A model generated the notes under the pieces. The model was not told where the DNA came from, searched no databases, and saw nothing but the letters and a program-made list of their open reading frames with translations. From contig JBAZLH010000001.1 in assembly GCA_041650375.1 (NCBI GenBank), positions 1 to 64,000 on the forward strand: DNA of 64,000 nt, in the 5' to 3' direction. The stretch's first letter is position 1, and the number at the start of each line of letters is the position of its first letter. Of this stretch, positions 9,901-17,811 are shown piece after piece. Made by a program: the position numbers and the translations under genes. This DNA is from UBA6220 sp041650375 (GTDB lineage: Bacteria; Patescibacteriota; Minisyncoccia; Minisyncoccales; Minisyncoccaceae).

Positions 9901-10507
9901 AACTTCCGGCTCTACTAATCTTTGCGCTTCCGGAAACACGGTAATTAATTTTACGGGTACTACCGGGCCGTGGTCTTGGAAATGCAGGACTGCCAGTGGC
10001 GATTCGCCAACATGTAATGCCAGTTTCAGCAATGCCGCACCCACAATCTCCACTATTACCGGAGCAACTAATCTTAACGAAGGAACAACGGTTGGCTTAA
10101 GTGTTGTGGCTACTGACCCGGACGGCGATATCCGAAACTATAGCTGGACTTGTACCGGGGGATCGTTAGCAAACGGAAACACGGCTAATCCTACTTATAC
10201 TGCGCCAATGGTTGCAAACAACACAACCAATACTTGCACTGTTACGGTTAGTGATATTTTTGGCGCCAATGCTTCAAGAACAATGAATATTACTACAAAC
10301 GACAATCCGGTTGTCGGAGCTTGCGGAACAGCCAATGGTCAAAGGCTTACCGTTGCGCCCACTTTGCCCGCTCAGTTATGTAACACGGGCGATCCGTCTC
10401 CGGCTACGCCAACCCTTACCGGCAATACTTGGAATTGGACATGCGTTGGATCTTCTACGGTCTCTTGCAGCGCCACCAAAACTTTGCCGAATTGGACGGA
10501 ACAGTAA
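6965..10507 (+). CDS. Large secreted Kelch-repeat protein with TSP1-like, Ig-like and Gly-rich domains
   Basis: This is a 1180-residue paralog with a signal peptide (about 1-27, ending SVFA). Residues about 80-380 hold five to six Kelch-type blades with the repeated IYVIGG ... YDPSTDTWTTKA pattern; two blades are near-identical. A thrombospondin-1-like segment follows (about 390-435, WTYSSWGACQ ... SCTY). Then come Cys modules, an Ig-like domain (about 634-722), a glycine-rich domain (about 727-964), a second near-identical copy of the Cys plus Ig-like block, and the end LPNWTEQ. Kelch propellers and TSP1 folds usually bind proteins or glycans, which supports a role in surface contact. That role is inferred. 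Confidence 0.88.
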   Translation: MKLKLALKIICCCFGFLFIASGSVFAAACGTANGNSYSSFDFLSNLSVLPGYSNTLCASGSTFVPPFTVNSSSWSWACSSAWTTKASNLGSNTSAASVTQRAETVNGKIYVIGGRPGATNLVTEYNPSTNTWTTKASMPTTRLYFSTAVVNNKIYVIGGNNGGSAFAVNEMYDPSTDTWTTKASTPTARYNLAAAVVNNKIYVIGGNNGGSAFAVNEMYDPSTDTWTTKASSNSTHSEFVAIALNNKVYAIGGNILPDDHNNEMYDPSANTWTYKAPLHNGADNLGNITTKGAGGGVINNIIYITGGYANSGEWLGTKAYNPSTDTWTTKAYMPTLRGYLATAVYNNKLYAIGGRGMFDVGGGTLVTGQLIVNEEYDPSLDSSVSCSASKTSTPPCTSWTYSSWGACQSNNTQTRTITSYSPSGCTGGSPASLTQSCTYTPAVSGSCGYWVEAKYTDSEFNSSPGFLCSSGTAVGLSRPFSTTGSWYWTCNGSNGGSNVSCCTNAYGDPTCLCGSAYGVPTTTKPLNGTLCSNGGTQNKSGTYANDPTLWSGSWYWVCSGTQGNYYCHAPALPIGACGSEARAAHRYLTSGSTNLCASGNTVINFTGTTGPWSWKCRTASGDSPTCNASFSNAAPTISTITGVSTINEGATLGLNATATDADGDTSLSYSWTCTGGSLANGNTATPTYTAPMVTSNTTYICTVTVSDIFGGSVSRSVNITVNNVVSTGTCPTNTGNLFTTPGICTWVVPPEVTSIGVNLCGGGAGGGAGGGGSSGGYYAGGGGGGVGGAAAVCNTSTISVTPGQVLTIKVGAGGGGGSGSGSGYALEGVCPSGMTSGGTGYYGSAGQSSTINSTLVVGPGGTNDNYYYGGGAGGGGAGCYGSTNGNPGGGGGSGNNSICPITKGTNGNGGGTGGGWGDPGVGGAGGSGCGAGGGGGGGGARYGGAGGAGGAGANGFVKITINSVVGACGSEARAAHRYLTSGSTNLCASGNTVINFTGTTGPWSWKCRTASGDSPTCNASFSNAAPTISTITGATNLNEGTTVGLSVVATDPDGDIRNYSWTCTGGSLANGNTANPTYTAPMVANNTTNTCTVTVSDIFGANASRTMNITTNDNPVVGACGTANGQRLTVAPTLPAQLCNTGDPSPATPTLTGNTWNWTCVGSSTVSCSATKTLPNWTEQ

Positions 10508-10523
10508 AAGTAAATCGAGAAAT

Positions 10524-10552
10524 AAAACAGGGGCAGAGATGCGCCCTGTTTT
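10524..10552 (+). terminator. Rho-independent terminator
   Basis: The stem AAAACAGGG / CCCTGTTTT is interrupted by a short loop and followed by T. It is of the cluster type. Confidence 0.75.
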
Positions 10553-10556
10553 GTTA

Positions 10557-10586
10557 TAGACAATAATTCAAAGCATAGAGTATAAT
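10557..10586 (+). promoter_or_regulatory. Promoter for fifth secreted paralog
   Basis: TAGACA (10557-10562) and TATAAT (10581-10586) are 18 bp apart. This is almost the same promoter as at 1021-1050. The untranslated leader is long, about 100 bp, and contains the word repeats described at 10640-10672. Confidence 0.55.
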
Positions 10587-10694
10587 AAAGTTAAAATAGA
10601 ATCGTAATTTGTTAATCACGAATTTGCATCTTAATGCTTAATTCTTGATTCCCGATTCTTGATTCTAAAATTATTAATAAATAATTTTAATTAT

Positions 10695-13610
10695 ATGAGC
10701 TCTAAATTATTTAAAGTACTCGGTTGTTGTTTGGTATTTTTGTTTATCGTAAGCAACAGTGTTTTTGCTGCGGCATGTCCAACTACAAATATATTTACAA
10801 CTCCCGGCACTTGCACTTATACGGTTCCGGCCGGGGTTTCCAGTATAGAAGTATTTGTTATGGGCGGCGGTGGCGGTGGCGGGGGAGGATGCAGTGGTGT
10901 GTCTTCTACATCAACTTGTTGTAGCGGCAGTGGCGGTAATGGCGGAGGCGCCGCAAAAATAAGCCATCAAATGGTAAGTGTTACACCGGGACAACAATAT
11001 GAAATTACTGTTGGCGCCGGCGGCGCGGGAAGCGGCGCGGGATCTATTTATGGAATAACCGGCGGATCAAGTGGAGCTTCTTCAAGTTTTGGTTCTACAG
11101 TAGTATCTGCTGGTGGCGCGGGCGGTGATCATGGGTGGATAATTTTAGAACACAATGGTTCGGCCGGAGGAGCAGGGGCCGATAGTTCTGTTGCCGGGAT
11201 TAATGCATCGGCTGGTTCCGCAGGAGCTGACGAATATTCGCAGGAATTTGGCTATTACATATATTATGGAGGCGCCGGTGGTCTCGGCGGGAATGGATAT
11301 GGAGCTGGCGGTGGTGGCGGGGGAGGTGGAGTTTTTGGCGGTTTTCCATCCGGTGGAAATGGCGGTACTGGCGCCAATGGATACGTAAGAGTTGAAAGCG
11401 GGACGCCTTGCGGTAGTGCAGCCAGTCGAACAGCTGTAGCTCCAACAACTAATCTTTGCGCCCCGAATCGAGGCACGGCCAGCAAAGTAAGCGGCACGGG
11501 ATCAGGTCCGTTTACTTGGACTTGCAGTTCCGGGCAAGCGTTTGACTCGGCATCTTTTTTGAATATTGTTAATGGCGCTCAAAGTAGCAGCAGTTCTTGT
11601 AATGGCGTAGCAAAGCAAACTATTGATAATAATTTGCCGGGATCATTTACTCTTACGATGAACCACCAAAATCCATCAATGAATGGCGTGTGTATGTGTG
11701 ATACTGCTTATCCGCAATATCAAAATGTAAAATGGAATGTTTTACGAACCCCTTTGGGTTATAAAATAACAAGCTGCGCCAGTAGTGGCCGAGATTCATT
11801 TAATTGGCCGATTTGGAAAGTAGTAATAGAAAACGAAACAGCTGTTTCTTGCGCGACTACCGTCAATCAAAATCCGGTCGTGAACGCCGGAGCCAACATT
11901 ACAATTACCGGCGGATCAACAGTTACTTTCAATGATGCTGTTGTCACTGACCCGGAAGGAGATCCTTTGAGTTATTTTTGGTATTGCGGTGAGGTTGGAG
12001 CATTGCTTAACCCCACGAGCCTACAAGCTCAATTTGTTGCGCCTACTGTTTCAAGCAATACGTCCGTCGCTTGCCAATTATTTGCTTATGATGATAAGGG
12101 CGGCATAATGTTTGGAGTTAAGAATATTACCGTGACGGCTTGTAGCAATCCCGGAGCTTGGACTACAAACGCACCATTACCAACAACCCGTTCTTTCGTA
12201 TCGTCAGCCGCAGTTAATGATAAAATTTATGTAATCGGCGGTAATGACGGTTGCCAATCTAATCAGTTTGATTGTGCGGTTCCATTAAACCAGGAATATG
12301 ATCCAGTCGCCGATACTTGGGCCACAAAAGCTCCAATGCTGGATAACCGCCAATCGGTTTTATTGGCGGTTGTGAATAATAAAATATACGCGATGGGTGG
12401 CCAGGGCGTTGCCGGGAAGAGCAACGTAAACCAAGAATATAATCCCGCGACCAATACGTGGATTGATAAGGCGTCAATGCCATCTGGATATACATGGAAT
12501 ACGGTTGCTGCGGCTAATAATAAAATTTATGTTTTAGGTTCGCACGTCGTTGGACAAACAACTGTTTTAGTAAATAAAGAATACGATCCCGCGACCAATA
12601 CATGGAGCGATAAAGCTCCGCCACCTAATGCCGGATTTTTAACCGCCTCGGTTGTGAACAATAAGATGTATGTTATGGATAATAATATAAACCAGGAATA
12701 CGATCCCGTGACTAATACGTGGACTGCTAAGGCCGGGGCAGTAATGGGCGGATCTGTAACCTCATCGGTTGTTAACAATAAAATATATGTCATATCCAGT
12801 ACGACGAAAGAATACAACCCCGCGACCAATACGTGGGCAACCGGGGTTGCAATCCCTTTGGCGATGTCTGCTTTTTCAAGCTCTTCGGTAAATAATAAGA
12901 TATATACCTTTAGTCCTCAGGGCAATAGGGAATATTGCGCTGATTGTTGCCCTGCCGGTACCTGCGGCGCTACGCAAATCGGCGCGGCCCATCGAATTTT
13001 AACCTCCGGCTCAGCTAGTCTTTGCGATTACGGCACGGTAAATAATTTTACCGGTACCGCTTATGGCCCTTGGTTATGGGCGTGTAATTCCACTTCGGGC
13101 AATTCCGGAATTTGTAGCGCCAGTTTCAGCAATGCCGCTCCAACGATTTCAACTATTACCGGAGCAAGCACAATTAATGAAGGCGCAACGCTCGGCTTAA
13201 ACGCTACGGCTACGGATGCAGATGGAGATACTTCCTTGTCTTACAGTTGGACTTGTACCGGGGGATCGTTGGTAAACGGAAACACGGCTACTCCGACTTA
13301 TACCGCTCCAATGGTTACGAATAATACGACCAATACTTGCACTGTAACGGTTAGTGACATTTTCGGCGCTAGCGTTTCAAGAACAATGAACATTACTACA
13401 AACGACAATCCGGTCGTCGGGGCTTGCGGAACAGCCAATGGCCAAAGACTCACTGTTGCGCCCACCTTGCCCGCCCAATTATGCAACACGGGCGATCCAT
13501 CTCCGGCCACACCAACCCTCACCGGTAATACTTGGAATTGGACATGCGTTGGATCTTCTACGGTCTCTTGTAGCGCTACCAAAACTTTGCCGAATTGGAC
13601 GGAACAATAG
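10695..13610 (+). CDS. Large secreted protein: Gly-rich, Ig-like, Kelch and Cys modules
   Basis: The protein is 971 residues from the ATG at 10695. I chose this start over the in-frame ATG at 10659 because it opens the signal peptide directly (MSSKLFKVLGCC ... SVFA) and sits in the same AATTATATG context as its paralogs. Domain order is glycine-rich (about 27-237), Cys modules, Ig-like (about 390-482), a Kelch propeller (about 487-747, six blades of the IYVIGG/YDPATNTW type), Cys module, Ig-like and final Cys module, ending LPNWTEQ. The last 190 residues nearly match the preceding paralog. Likely secreted; function unknown. Confidence 0.87.
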   Translation: MSSKLFKVLGCCLVFLFIVSNSVFAAACPTTNIFTTPGTCTYTVPAGVSSIEVFVMGGGGGGGGGCSGVSSTSTCCSGSGGNGGGAAKISHQMVSVTPGQQYEITVGAGGAGSGAGSIYGITGGSSGASSSFGSTVVSAGGAGGDHGWIILEHNGSAGGAGADSSVAGINASAGSAGADEYSQEFGYYIYYGGAGGLGGNGYGAGGGGGGGGVFGGFPSGGNGGTGANGYVRVESGTPCGSAASRTAVAPTTNLCAPNRGTASKVSGTGSGPFTWTCSSGQAFDSASFLNIVNGAQSSSSSCNGVAKQTIDNNLPGSFTLTMNHQNPSMNGVCMCDTAYPQYQNVKWNVLRTPLGYKITSCASSGRDSFNWPIWKVVIENETAVSCATTVNQNPVVNAGANITITGGSTVTFNDAVVTDPEGDPLSYFWYCGEVGALLNPTSLQAQFVAPTVSSNTSVACQLFAYDDKGGIMFGVKNITVTACSNPGAWTTNAPLPTTRSFVSSAAVNDKIYVIGGNDGCQSNQFDCAVPLNQEYDPVADTWATKAPMLDNRQSVLLAVVNNKIYAMGGQGVAGKSNVNQEYNPATNTWIDKASMPSGYTWNTVAAANNKIYVLGSHVVGQTTVLVNKEYDPATNTWSDKAPPPNAGFLTASVVNNKMYVMDNNINQEYDPVTNTWTAKAGAVMGGSVTSSVVNNKIYVISSTTKEYNPATNTWATGVAIPLAMSAFSSSSVNNKIYTFSPQGNREYCADCCPAGTCGATQIGAAHRILTSGSASLCDYGTVNNFTGTAYGPWLWACNSTSGNSGICSASFSNAAPTISTITGASTINEGATLGLNATATDADGDTSLSYSWTCTGGSLVNGNTATPTYTAPMVTNNTTNTCTVTVSDIFGASVSRTMNITTNDNPVVGACGTANGQRLTVAPTLPAQLCNTGDPSPATPTLTGNTWNWTCVGSSTVSCSATKTLPNWTEQ

Positions 13611-13631
13611 TTCAAAATTAGGTAAAACAGC

Positions 13632-13660
13632 AAAAACCCTTGTGTTTATAAGGGTTTTTT
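13632..13660 (+). terminator. Rho-independent terminator
   Basis: AAAAACCCTT and AAGGGTTTTTT form a stem around a loop of about nine bases, ending in a T-run. The 200 bp that follow, up to the next gene, show no further gene. Confidence 0.85.
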
Positions 13661-13854
13661 GTTATAGTTAAAGCGTAACAATAATTTTGGATTTTTGGTA
13701 TTTGTTTAAAATAATAAAAGTTGGGCTAAACGAGAGCATGAAAAGAGAAAAAATTAATCATTTTAATTTAATTTTAAAAGATTTTACATTATTTGATGTG
13801 GTGCTTTCGGCATCTTAATTTATTTTATACACAACCAAGCGTTCAGTTTAATAC

Positions 13855-15387
13855 ATGACAGACTTATTAATGGTAGTAACCGCGGGAACAATCGCATTGC
13901 TTGTCGGAGCGATTATCGGTTACTATGTGCGCCAATCCATTGCGCGCAAGAGAGCCGGCACGATTGAAGCCGAGTTGCAAAAAAGAATTACTCAAACCAA
14001 GCAAACGGTTGAGGAATTATTGAGTAAGGCCAAAGAAAAGAACGAGGCCTTGGAACAAAAAACATACGGGGAAATCGAAGAAAGGCAAAAAGTAATTATC
14101 AAAGCGGAGAACAGGATTTTTAAAAAAGAAGAAGAAATAGAAACCAGAGAAAAAGATACTTCTCAAAAAGAAAAAGAAGCGGCTGAAAAACTGGAAAAAC
14201 TGAAAGAAATCAAAAATGACTTGGAGACGTTAAAAAATGAGGCTATTGGTAAATTAGAAAAAATAGCCGGTTTAAACAAAGAACAAGCCAAAACCGAGTT
14301 GTTGGAAAAAGTTGAAAAAGAATATCAGGCCGATGTTTTGGAAAGAGTGAGAAAATTAGAAGAAAGGGGAGCGGACCAATATGAGAAAAAAGCCAGAGAA
14401 ATAATCAGCACCGCGGTGCAAGGATACGCGCTTTCTCAGGCGCAGGAAATAACCACTTCATCCGTCTCCATTCCGTCTGATGAAATTAAGGGCAGGATTA
14501 TTGGTAAAGAAGGCAGGAATATCCGCGCATTTGAAAAAGCGGCCGGTGTGGAATTAATAGTAGATGAAACTCCGGGATTGGTGATTATATCAAGTTTTAA
14601 CCCGATTAGGCGTGAAATAGCCAAGATTGCGCTGGAAAGATTGTTGCACGACGGCAGAATCCAGCCATCCCGAGTGGAACAGGAAATAGAAAAAGCCGAA
14701 CAGGAAATTACCAAGAAAATAAAAGAAGCCGGCGAGGCCGCGGTTTATGAAACAGGCGTGCTGGATTTGCCGGAAAAGTTGGTACAGGTCTTGGGAAGGC
14801 TGCAATATCGAACGAGTTACGGGCAAAATGTGTTAAGTCACAGCATCGAAGTCGCTTATTTGGCTTCGGGAATCGCTTCAGAATTGGGATTAAACGTAGC
14901 ATTAGCCAAAAAGGCGGGTTTATTGCATGATATAGGAAAAGCGCTTGACTATAAAATAGAAGGGTCGCATACTGATATTGGAGGCAAGATTTTGGAAAAG
15001 TTTGAAATAGATCCGGTGATTATCGCGGCAGTGAAGTCGCATCACGAAGAATATCCATACGAAAGCTTGGAAGCGAGGATCGTCCAGGCTGCCGACCAGA
15101 TTTCCGGCGCTAGGCCGGGAGCCAGAAAAGACAACTTGGAAAATTACTTAAAGAGATTGGAAGATTTGGAAGACATCGCCTTGTCTTTTGGCGGAGTGGA
15201 AAAAGCTTATGCCATTCAAGGAGGCAGGGAATTGAGAGTATTTGTAAAACCCAAAGAAATTGATGATTTAACTGCCCATAAGCTTGCCCGAGACGTGGCG
15301 CAGAAAATACAGCAAGATTTGAAATATCCGGGCGAAATCAAGGTAAATGTTATTAGAGAAACGAGAGTAATAGAGTTCGCAAAATAA
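13855..15387 (+). CDS. rny: Ribonuclease Y
   Basis: The 510-residue protein has the full RNase Y layout: an N-terminal membrane anchor (about residues 5-25), a long charged coiled coil (about 35-185), a KH domain with the GxxG loop IIGKEGRNIR, and an HD domain with the metal-binding HD in LLHDIGKA. RNase Y is a membrane-tethered endoribonuclease that starts mRNA decay and helps process structured RNAs. The length is normal for the family. The gene is alone after a terminator and 80 bp upstream of HU. The start ATG is near the anchor and no clear Shine-Dalgarno is seen. Confidence 0.96.
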   Translation: MTDLLMVVTAGTIALLVGAIIGYYVRQSIARKRAGTIEAELQKRITQTKQTVEELLSKAKEKNEALEQKTYGEIEERQKVIIKAENRIFKKEEEIETREKDTSQKEKEAAEKLEKLKEIKNDLETLKNEAIGKLEKIAGLNKEQAKTELLEKVEKEYQADVLERVRKLEERGADQYEKKAREIISTAVQGYALSQAQEITTSSVSIPSDEIKGRIIGKEGRNIRAFEKAAGVELIVDETPGLVIISSFNPIRREIAKIALERLLHDGRIQPSRVEQEIEKAEQEITKKIKEAGEAAVYETGVLDLPEKLVQVLGRLQYRTSYGQNVLSHSIEVAYLASGIASELGLNVALAKKAGLLHDIGKALDYKIEGSHTDIGGKILEKFEIDPVIIAAVKSHHEEYPYESLEARIVQAADQISGARPGARKDNLENYLKRLEDLEDIALSFGGVEKAYAIQGGRELRVFVKPKEIDDLTAHKLARDVAQKIQQDLKYPGEIKVNVIRETRVIEFAK

Positions 15388-15467
15388 TAATAAACTTAAA
15401 GGTCGACGCATGCTAACAACTTATTTTAGCGGATTATAAAACGCTAATCTAAGCGAATACAAAAAAT

Positions 15468-15740
15468 ATGACAAAAGACGATATCGCAGAAGCAATAGTA
15501 AAAGCAACAGCTATTACTAAAAAAGATGCTACAGAAGCATTGAACGTTATTCTTGAAGAAATCACAAAAACATTATCAAAAGGAGGTGAAGTTGTATTAA
15601 CAGGCTTCGGCAGTTTTAAAACAAGCAAAAGAGCTGCTCGAGAAGGCAGGAATCCTAAAACCGGCGAGAAGATTAAAATCCCGGCAATGAATACTCCTAA
15701 ATTTAAAGCAGGAAAAAGTTTAAAAGAAGCTGTAAGATAA
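15468..15740 (+). CDS. HU family DNA-binding protein
   Basis: The 90-residue protein matches HU over its full length. It has an N-terminal helical dimerisation region, the conserved GFGSFKTSKRAAREGRNP arm base, the flexible arm and the C-terminal AGKSLKEAV helix. HU bends and compacts DNA and acts as an architectural factor in replication and recombination. It is probably a single-gene unit, as a strong terminator follows. Confidence 0.96.
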   Translation: MTKDDIAEAIVKATAITKKDATEALNVILEEITKTLSKGGEVVLTGFGSFKTSKRAAREGRNPKTGEKIKIPAMNTPKFKAGKSLKEAVR

Positions 15741-15750
15741 GATTGAATTT

Positions 15751-15778
15751 TAAAACCGCCCAGTTAGGGCGGTTTTTG
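15751..15778 (+). terminator. Rho-independent terminator of the HU gene
   Basis: AAAACCGCC and GGCGGTTTTT form the stem and T-tail. It lies about 10 bases after the HU stop codon. Confidence 0.85.
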
Positions 15779-15784
15779 CTTTTG

Positions 15785-15876
15785 TGGACCCAGCGGGATT
15801 CGCCTTCGCGTAAACCTCTGCTGAAGTTTCGCTCAGGCCGGGCTCGGCGTCGTCGCGTCTCCGCCTTCGAATCCCA
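15785..15876 (-). repeat. tRNA-linked structured element, copy at tRNA-Ala
   Basis: Read on the minus strand it lies 3' of tRNA-Ala(GGC) and its terminator. The left arm GGGATTCGAA is an inverted copy of the tRNA T-arm half. The core has a hairpin AAACTTC-AGCA-GAGGTTT closed by GCG/CGC. The right arm CGAATCCCGCTGGGTCCA is an exact direct copy of the tRNA 3' end starting at the T-loop. The first, GC-rich core hairpin is weak in this copy. Confidence 0.8.
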
Positions 15877-15895
15877 TGAAGAAGTAATCAAACTA

Positions 15896-15923
15896 AAAAA
15901 CCATCAAAAGATGGTTTTTTAAT
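15896..15923 (-). terminator. Terminator after tRNA-Ala
   Basis: The stem AAAAAACCATC / GATGGTTTTTT with a four-base loop lies directly after the tRNA on its own strand. It separates the tRNA from the downstream element. Confidence 0.75.
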
Positions 15924-15926
15924 TTG

Positions 15927-15999
15927 TGGACCCAGCGGGATTCGAACCCGCCGCCTCGCCCATGCCATGGGCGCGCGCTACCAAATGCGCTATGGGCCC
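15927..15999 (-). tRNA. tRNA-Ala(GGC)
   Basis: All four arms fold. The anticodon loop ATGGCAT gives anticodon GGC. The T-arm is GCGGG-TTCGAAT-CCCGC and the acceptor GGGCCCA/TGGGTCC has one G-U pair. CCA is not encoded. It is probably co-transcribed with the upstream tRNA-Arg(CCT). Confidence 0.95.
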
Positions 16000-16046
16000 T
16001 TAATTACAATTGGAATTGTAATACAGATTTCGGCAATTCGCAAATG

Positions 16047-16118
16047 TGTCCCCGAGAGGAATCGAACCTCTATCTAGAGCTTAGGAGTCTCTCGTTCTGT
16101 CCATTGAACTACGGGGAC
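16047..16118 (-). tRNA. tRNA-Arg(CCT)
   Basis: The cloverleaf is complete. The anticodon loop CTCCTAA gives CCT, and the acceptor GTCCCCG/CGGGGAC is followed by A73. CCA is not encoded. Its 3' end reappears far away as the right arm of the element at 50958-51022. Confidence 0.95.
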
Positions 16119-16154
16119 GAAGTTGATATAAAAACAAAGTACCACACTTTGTAC

Positions 16155-16184
16155 TTGTTTTCAATGTTTAATCTATGGTAAAAT
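16155..16184 (+). promoter_or_regulatory. Promoter of the HtrA-like gene
   Basis: TTGTTT (16155-16160) and TAAAAT (16179-16184) are 18 bp apart. The expected start site is only about 15 bases upstream of the ATG, so the leader would be very short. Confidence 0.45.
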
Positions 16185-16205
16185 TATTTTATAAGTTTAA
16201 AAATT

Positions 16206-17234
16206 ATGATATCTAAAAAATCTCCCATTGTTAAAATCGCGAAAAAAGTTTGTCCGGCGGTAATTACTATTATCGCGTCCCGCGATTTGCCCAAGATAGA
16301 CGAATTCTATTTTTTGCCCGTAAGGGGGGAGAAGGTGGCTTTGCCCAAAAAAGTAACCGGCAACCAAGCAACGAAAATTGGAGGGGGTTCCGGCTTTATT
16401 GTTACCCGGGACGGATATGTTCTTACTTGCAACCACGTGGTTGAAGACCATGAAGCGGATTATACGGTTATTATTGACCCGGACCATAAGTATACGGCTA
16501 AAGTTTTAGCCAAAGATCCGTTAATAGATATGGCGATTTTAAAAATAAGCGGATATAATTTTCCATTTTTAAAATTGGGCGATTCCGATAGAGTTGAATT
16601 AGGCGAGTCGGTCATCGCGGTGGGAAATCCTTTGGGAGAATTTGAAGATACTCTTTCCGCCGGAATAGTCTCCGGCTTAAGCCGAAAGATTACCGCTTAC
16701 AGCGGATTTGATTCAAAATCAACTAATCTGCGCGGATTAATCCAAACAGACGCGGCTATTAACCCGGGCAATTCCGGCGGCCCGTTGGTGAATATGAGAG
16801 GGGAGGTTATTGGCATAAACACGGCCATGATAATGGGAGCTGAAAATATCGGCTTTGCTTTGCCGATTAATTATATTAAGGAAGATATGAAAGCGGTTAA
16901 AAAGGACGGCAAAATAAAAAGGCCGTATTTGGGAGTGAAATATTTATTATTGAATGAAGAAATTTCAAAGACCAACAAGTTGCCGGTTGATTACGGCGCC
17001 TTGATTGCCCGGGAAATGTTTGGCGAGCCGGCGGTAGCCAAGGGTTCCAGCGCGGATATCGCGGGAATTAAAGAATACGATATAATTTTGGAAATAAACG
17101 GAGAAAAAATATGCGGCGACAACACTTTATCCGATTCTCTTTCCAAGTGCCTGATTGGGCAAGAGATTTCTTTGCTGATTTTAAGAAGCGACAAAGAAAA
17201 ATTAGTTAAAGTTGTCTTAAAGCAAAAAAAATAA
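16206..17234 (+). CDS. HtrA/DegP-like trypsin-family serine protease with PDZ domain
   Basis: The 342-residue protein has a trypsin-like protease domain and a C-terminal PDZ domain (about 245-338). The catalytic triad is visible as His77 (TCNHVVED), Asp108 (LIDMAIL) and Ser190 (NPGNSGGPL). HtrA proteases degrade misfolded envelope proteins under stress. Unlike typical family members there is no obvious signal peptide or membrane anchor before the protease domain, so either export is non-classical or the protein works in the cytoplasm. Upstream sequence shows a promoter close to this ATG, which argues against a longer N-terminus. It is a single-gene unit with its own terminator. Confidence 0.93.
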   Translation: MISKKSPIVKIAKKVCPAVITIIASRDLPKIDEFYFLPVRGEKVALPKKVTGNQATKIGGGSGFIVTRDGYVLTCNHVVEDHEADYTVIIDPDHKYTAKVLAKDPLIDMAILKISGYNFPFLKLGDSDRVELGESVIAVGNPLGEFEDTLSAGIVSGLSRKITAYSGFDSKSTNLRGLIQTDAAINPGNSGGPLVNMRGEVIGINTAMIMGAENIGFALPINYIKEDMKAVKKDGKIKRPYLGVKYLLLNEEISKTNKLPVDYGALIAREMFGEPAVAKGSSADIAGIKEYDIILEINGEKICGDNTLSDSLSKCLIGQEISLLILRSDKEKLVKVVLKQKK

Positions 17235-17238
17235 AAGA

Positions 17239-17265
17239 AAAACACCCTTTTGATGGGGTGTTTTT
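17239..17265 (+). terminator. Rho-independent terminator of the HtrA-like gene
   Basis: AAACACCCC and GGGGTGTTTTT form the stem and T-tail. Confidence 0.85.
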
Positions 17266-17279
17266 AAATTGAGCGATAT

Positions 17280-17717
17280 TTATTGCACGACTATCTGCCC
17301 GGTCATAGAAGGATGAATGTTGCAATGGTAATTATAAGTGCCCGATGTTGTGAAAGTATATGAATAAGACTGCCCGGGGTTGATTGCATTGGACGAAGCA
17401 AAAGCATTATCGCTGGAAGTTATTGTGTGCGGCGCGCTGTCATTATTTGTCCAAACCACGGTTGTGCCAACGCTTACATTGCTAATCTTTGGATTAAAGG
17501 CAAATCCTTGGATATTAATTGATTTTGTTGTTGAAGTTGGGGGATTATTCTGCGGTGTGTTGTTTCCCGGATTAGTTTCTCCTGGAGGATTATTATTTTG
17601 CGTTTGGGGCTGGTTATTCATTGTCATTGCCGGATTGTAGGCTTTGTTGTAGTAAATAAACAATCCGCCGGCAAGAATAATTAAAAGAATAATGATTAAA
17701 TAAATATATCCTTTCAT
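17280..17717 (-). CDS. Membrane-anchored cupredoxin (plastocyanin-like)
   Basis: The 145-residue protein begins with one hydrophobic anchor (about residues 4-22) and a Pro/Asn/Thr-rich linker (about 28-64), followed by a cupredoxin domain. All four type-1 copper ligands of the family can be placed: His97 (APHTIT), Cys132 and His135 (YHCNIHP) and Met138. Such proteins carry electrons or store copper outside the membrane. No redox partner genes are nearby except a glutaredoxin-like gene encoded just after it on the same strand order. Confidence 0.9.
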   Translation of the reverse strand: MKGYIYLIIILLIILAGGLFIYYNKAYNPAMTMNNQPQTQNNNPPGETNPGNNTPQNNPPTSTTKSINIQGFAFNPKISNVSVGTTVVWTNNDSAPHTITSSDNAFASSNAINPGQSYSYTFTTSGTYNYHCNIHPSMTGQIVVQ

Positions 17718-17778
17718 ATTTTTATTTTGTCATATTTTTAAGAATATGACAGCATTATTGGTTAATAATTGAAATTTT

Positions 17779-17807
17779 TAAAAACCACCGAAAGCCGGAG
17801 GTTTTTT
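17779..17807 (-). terminator. Terminator of the glutaredoxin-like gene
   Basis: AAAACCACCG and CGGAGGTTTT form a stem with one mismatch. It ends a few bases past the stop codon of the minus-strand gene and lies before the cupredoxin gene. Confidence 0.7.
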
Positions 17808-17811
17808 AAAT

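Noticed and set aside
10659..10694. Longer start for the fifth secreted paralog
   Set aside because: The extra 12 residues would precede the signal peptide, and the ATG at 10695 sits in the same context as the paralog starts.
15924..16181. Open frame across tRNA-Ala and tRNA-Arg on the plus strand
   Set aside because: It is the antisense of the two tRNAs; peptides of this kind are known artefacts of tRNA complement sequence. Similar frames cover the tRNAs near 25359-25988, 29746, 35669, 36264, 41556 and 58992-59494.
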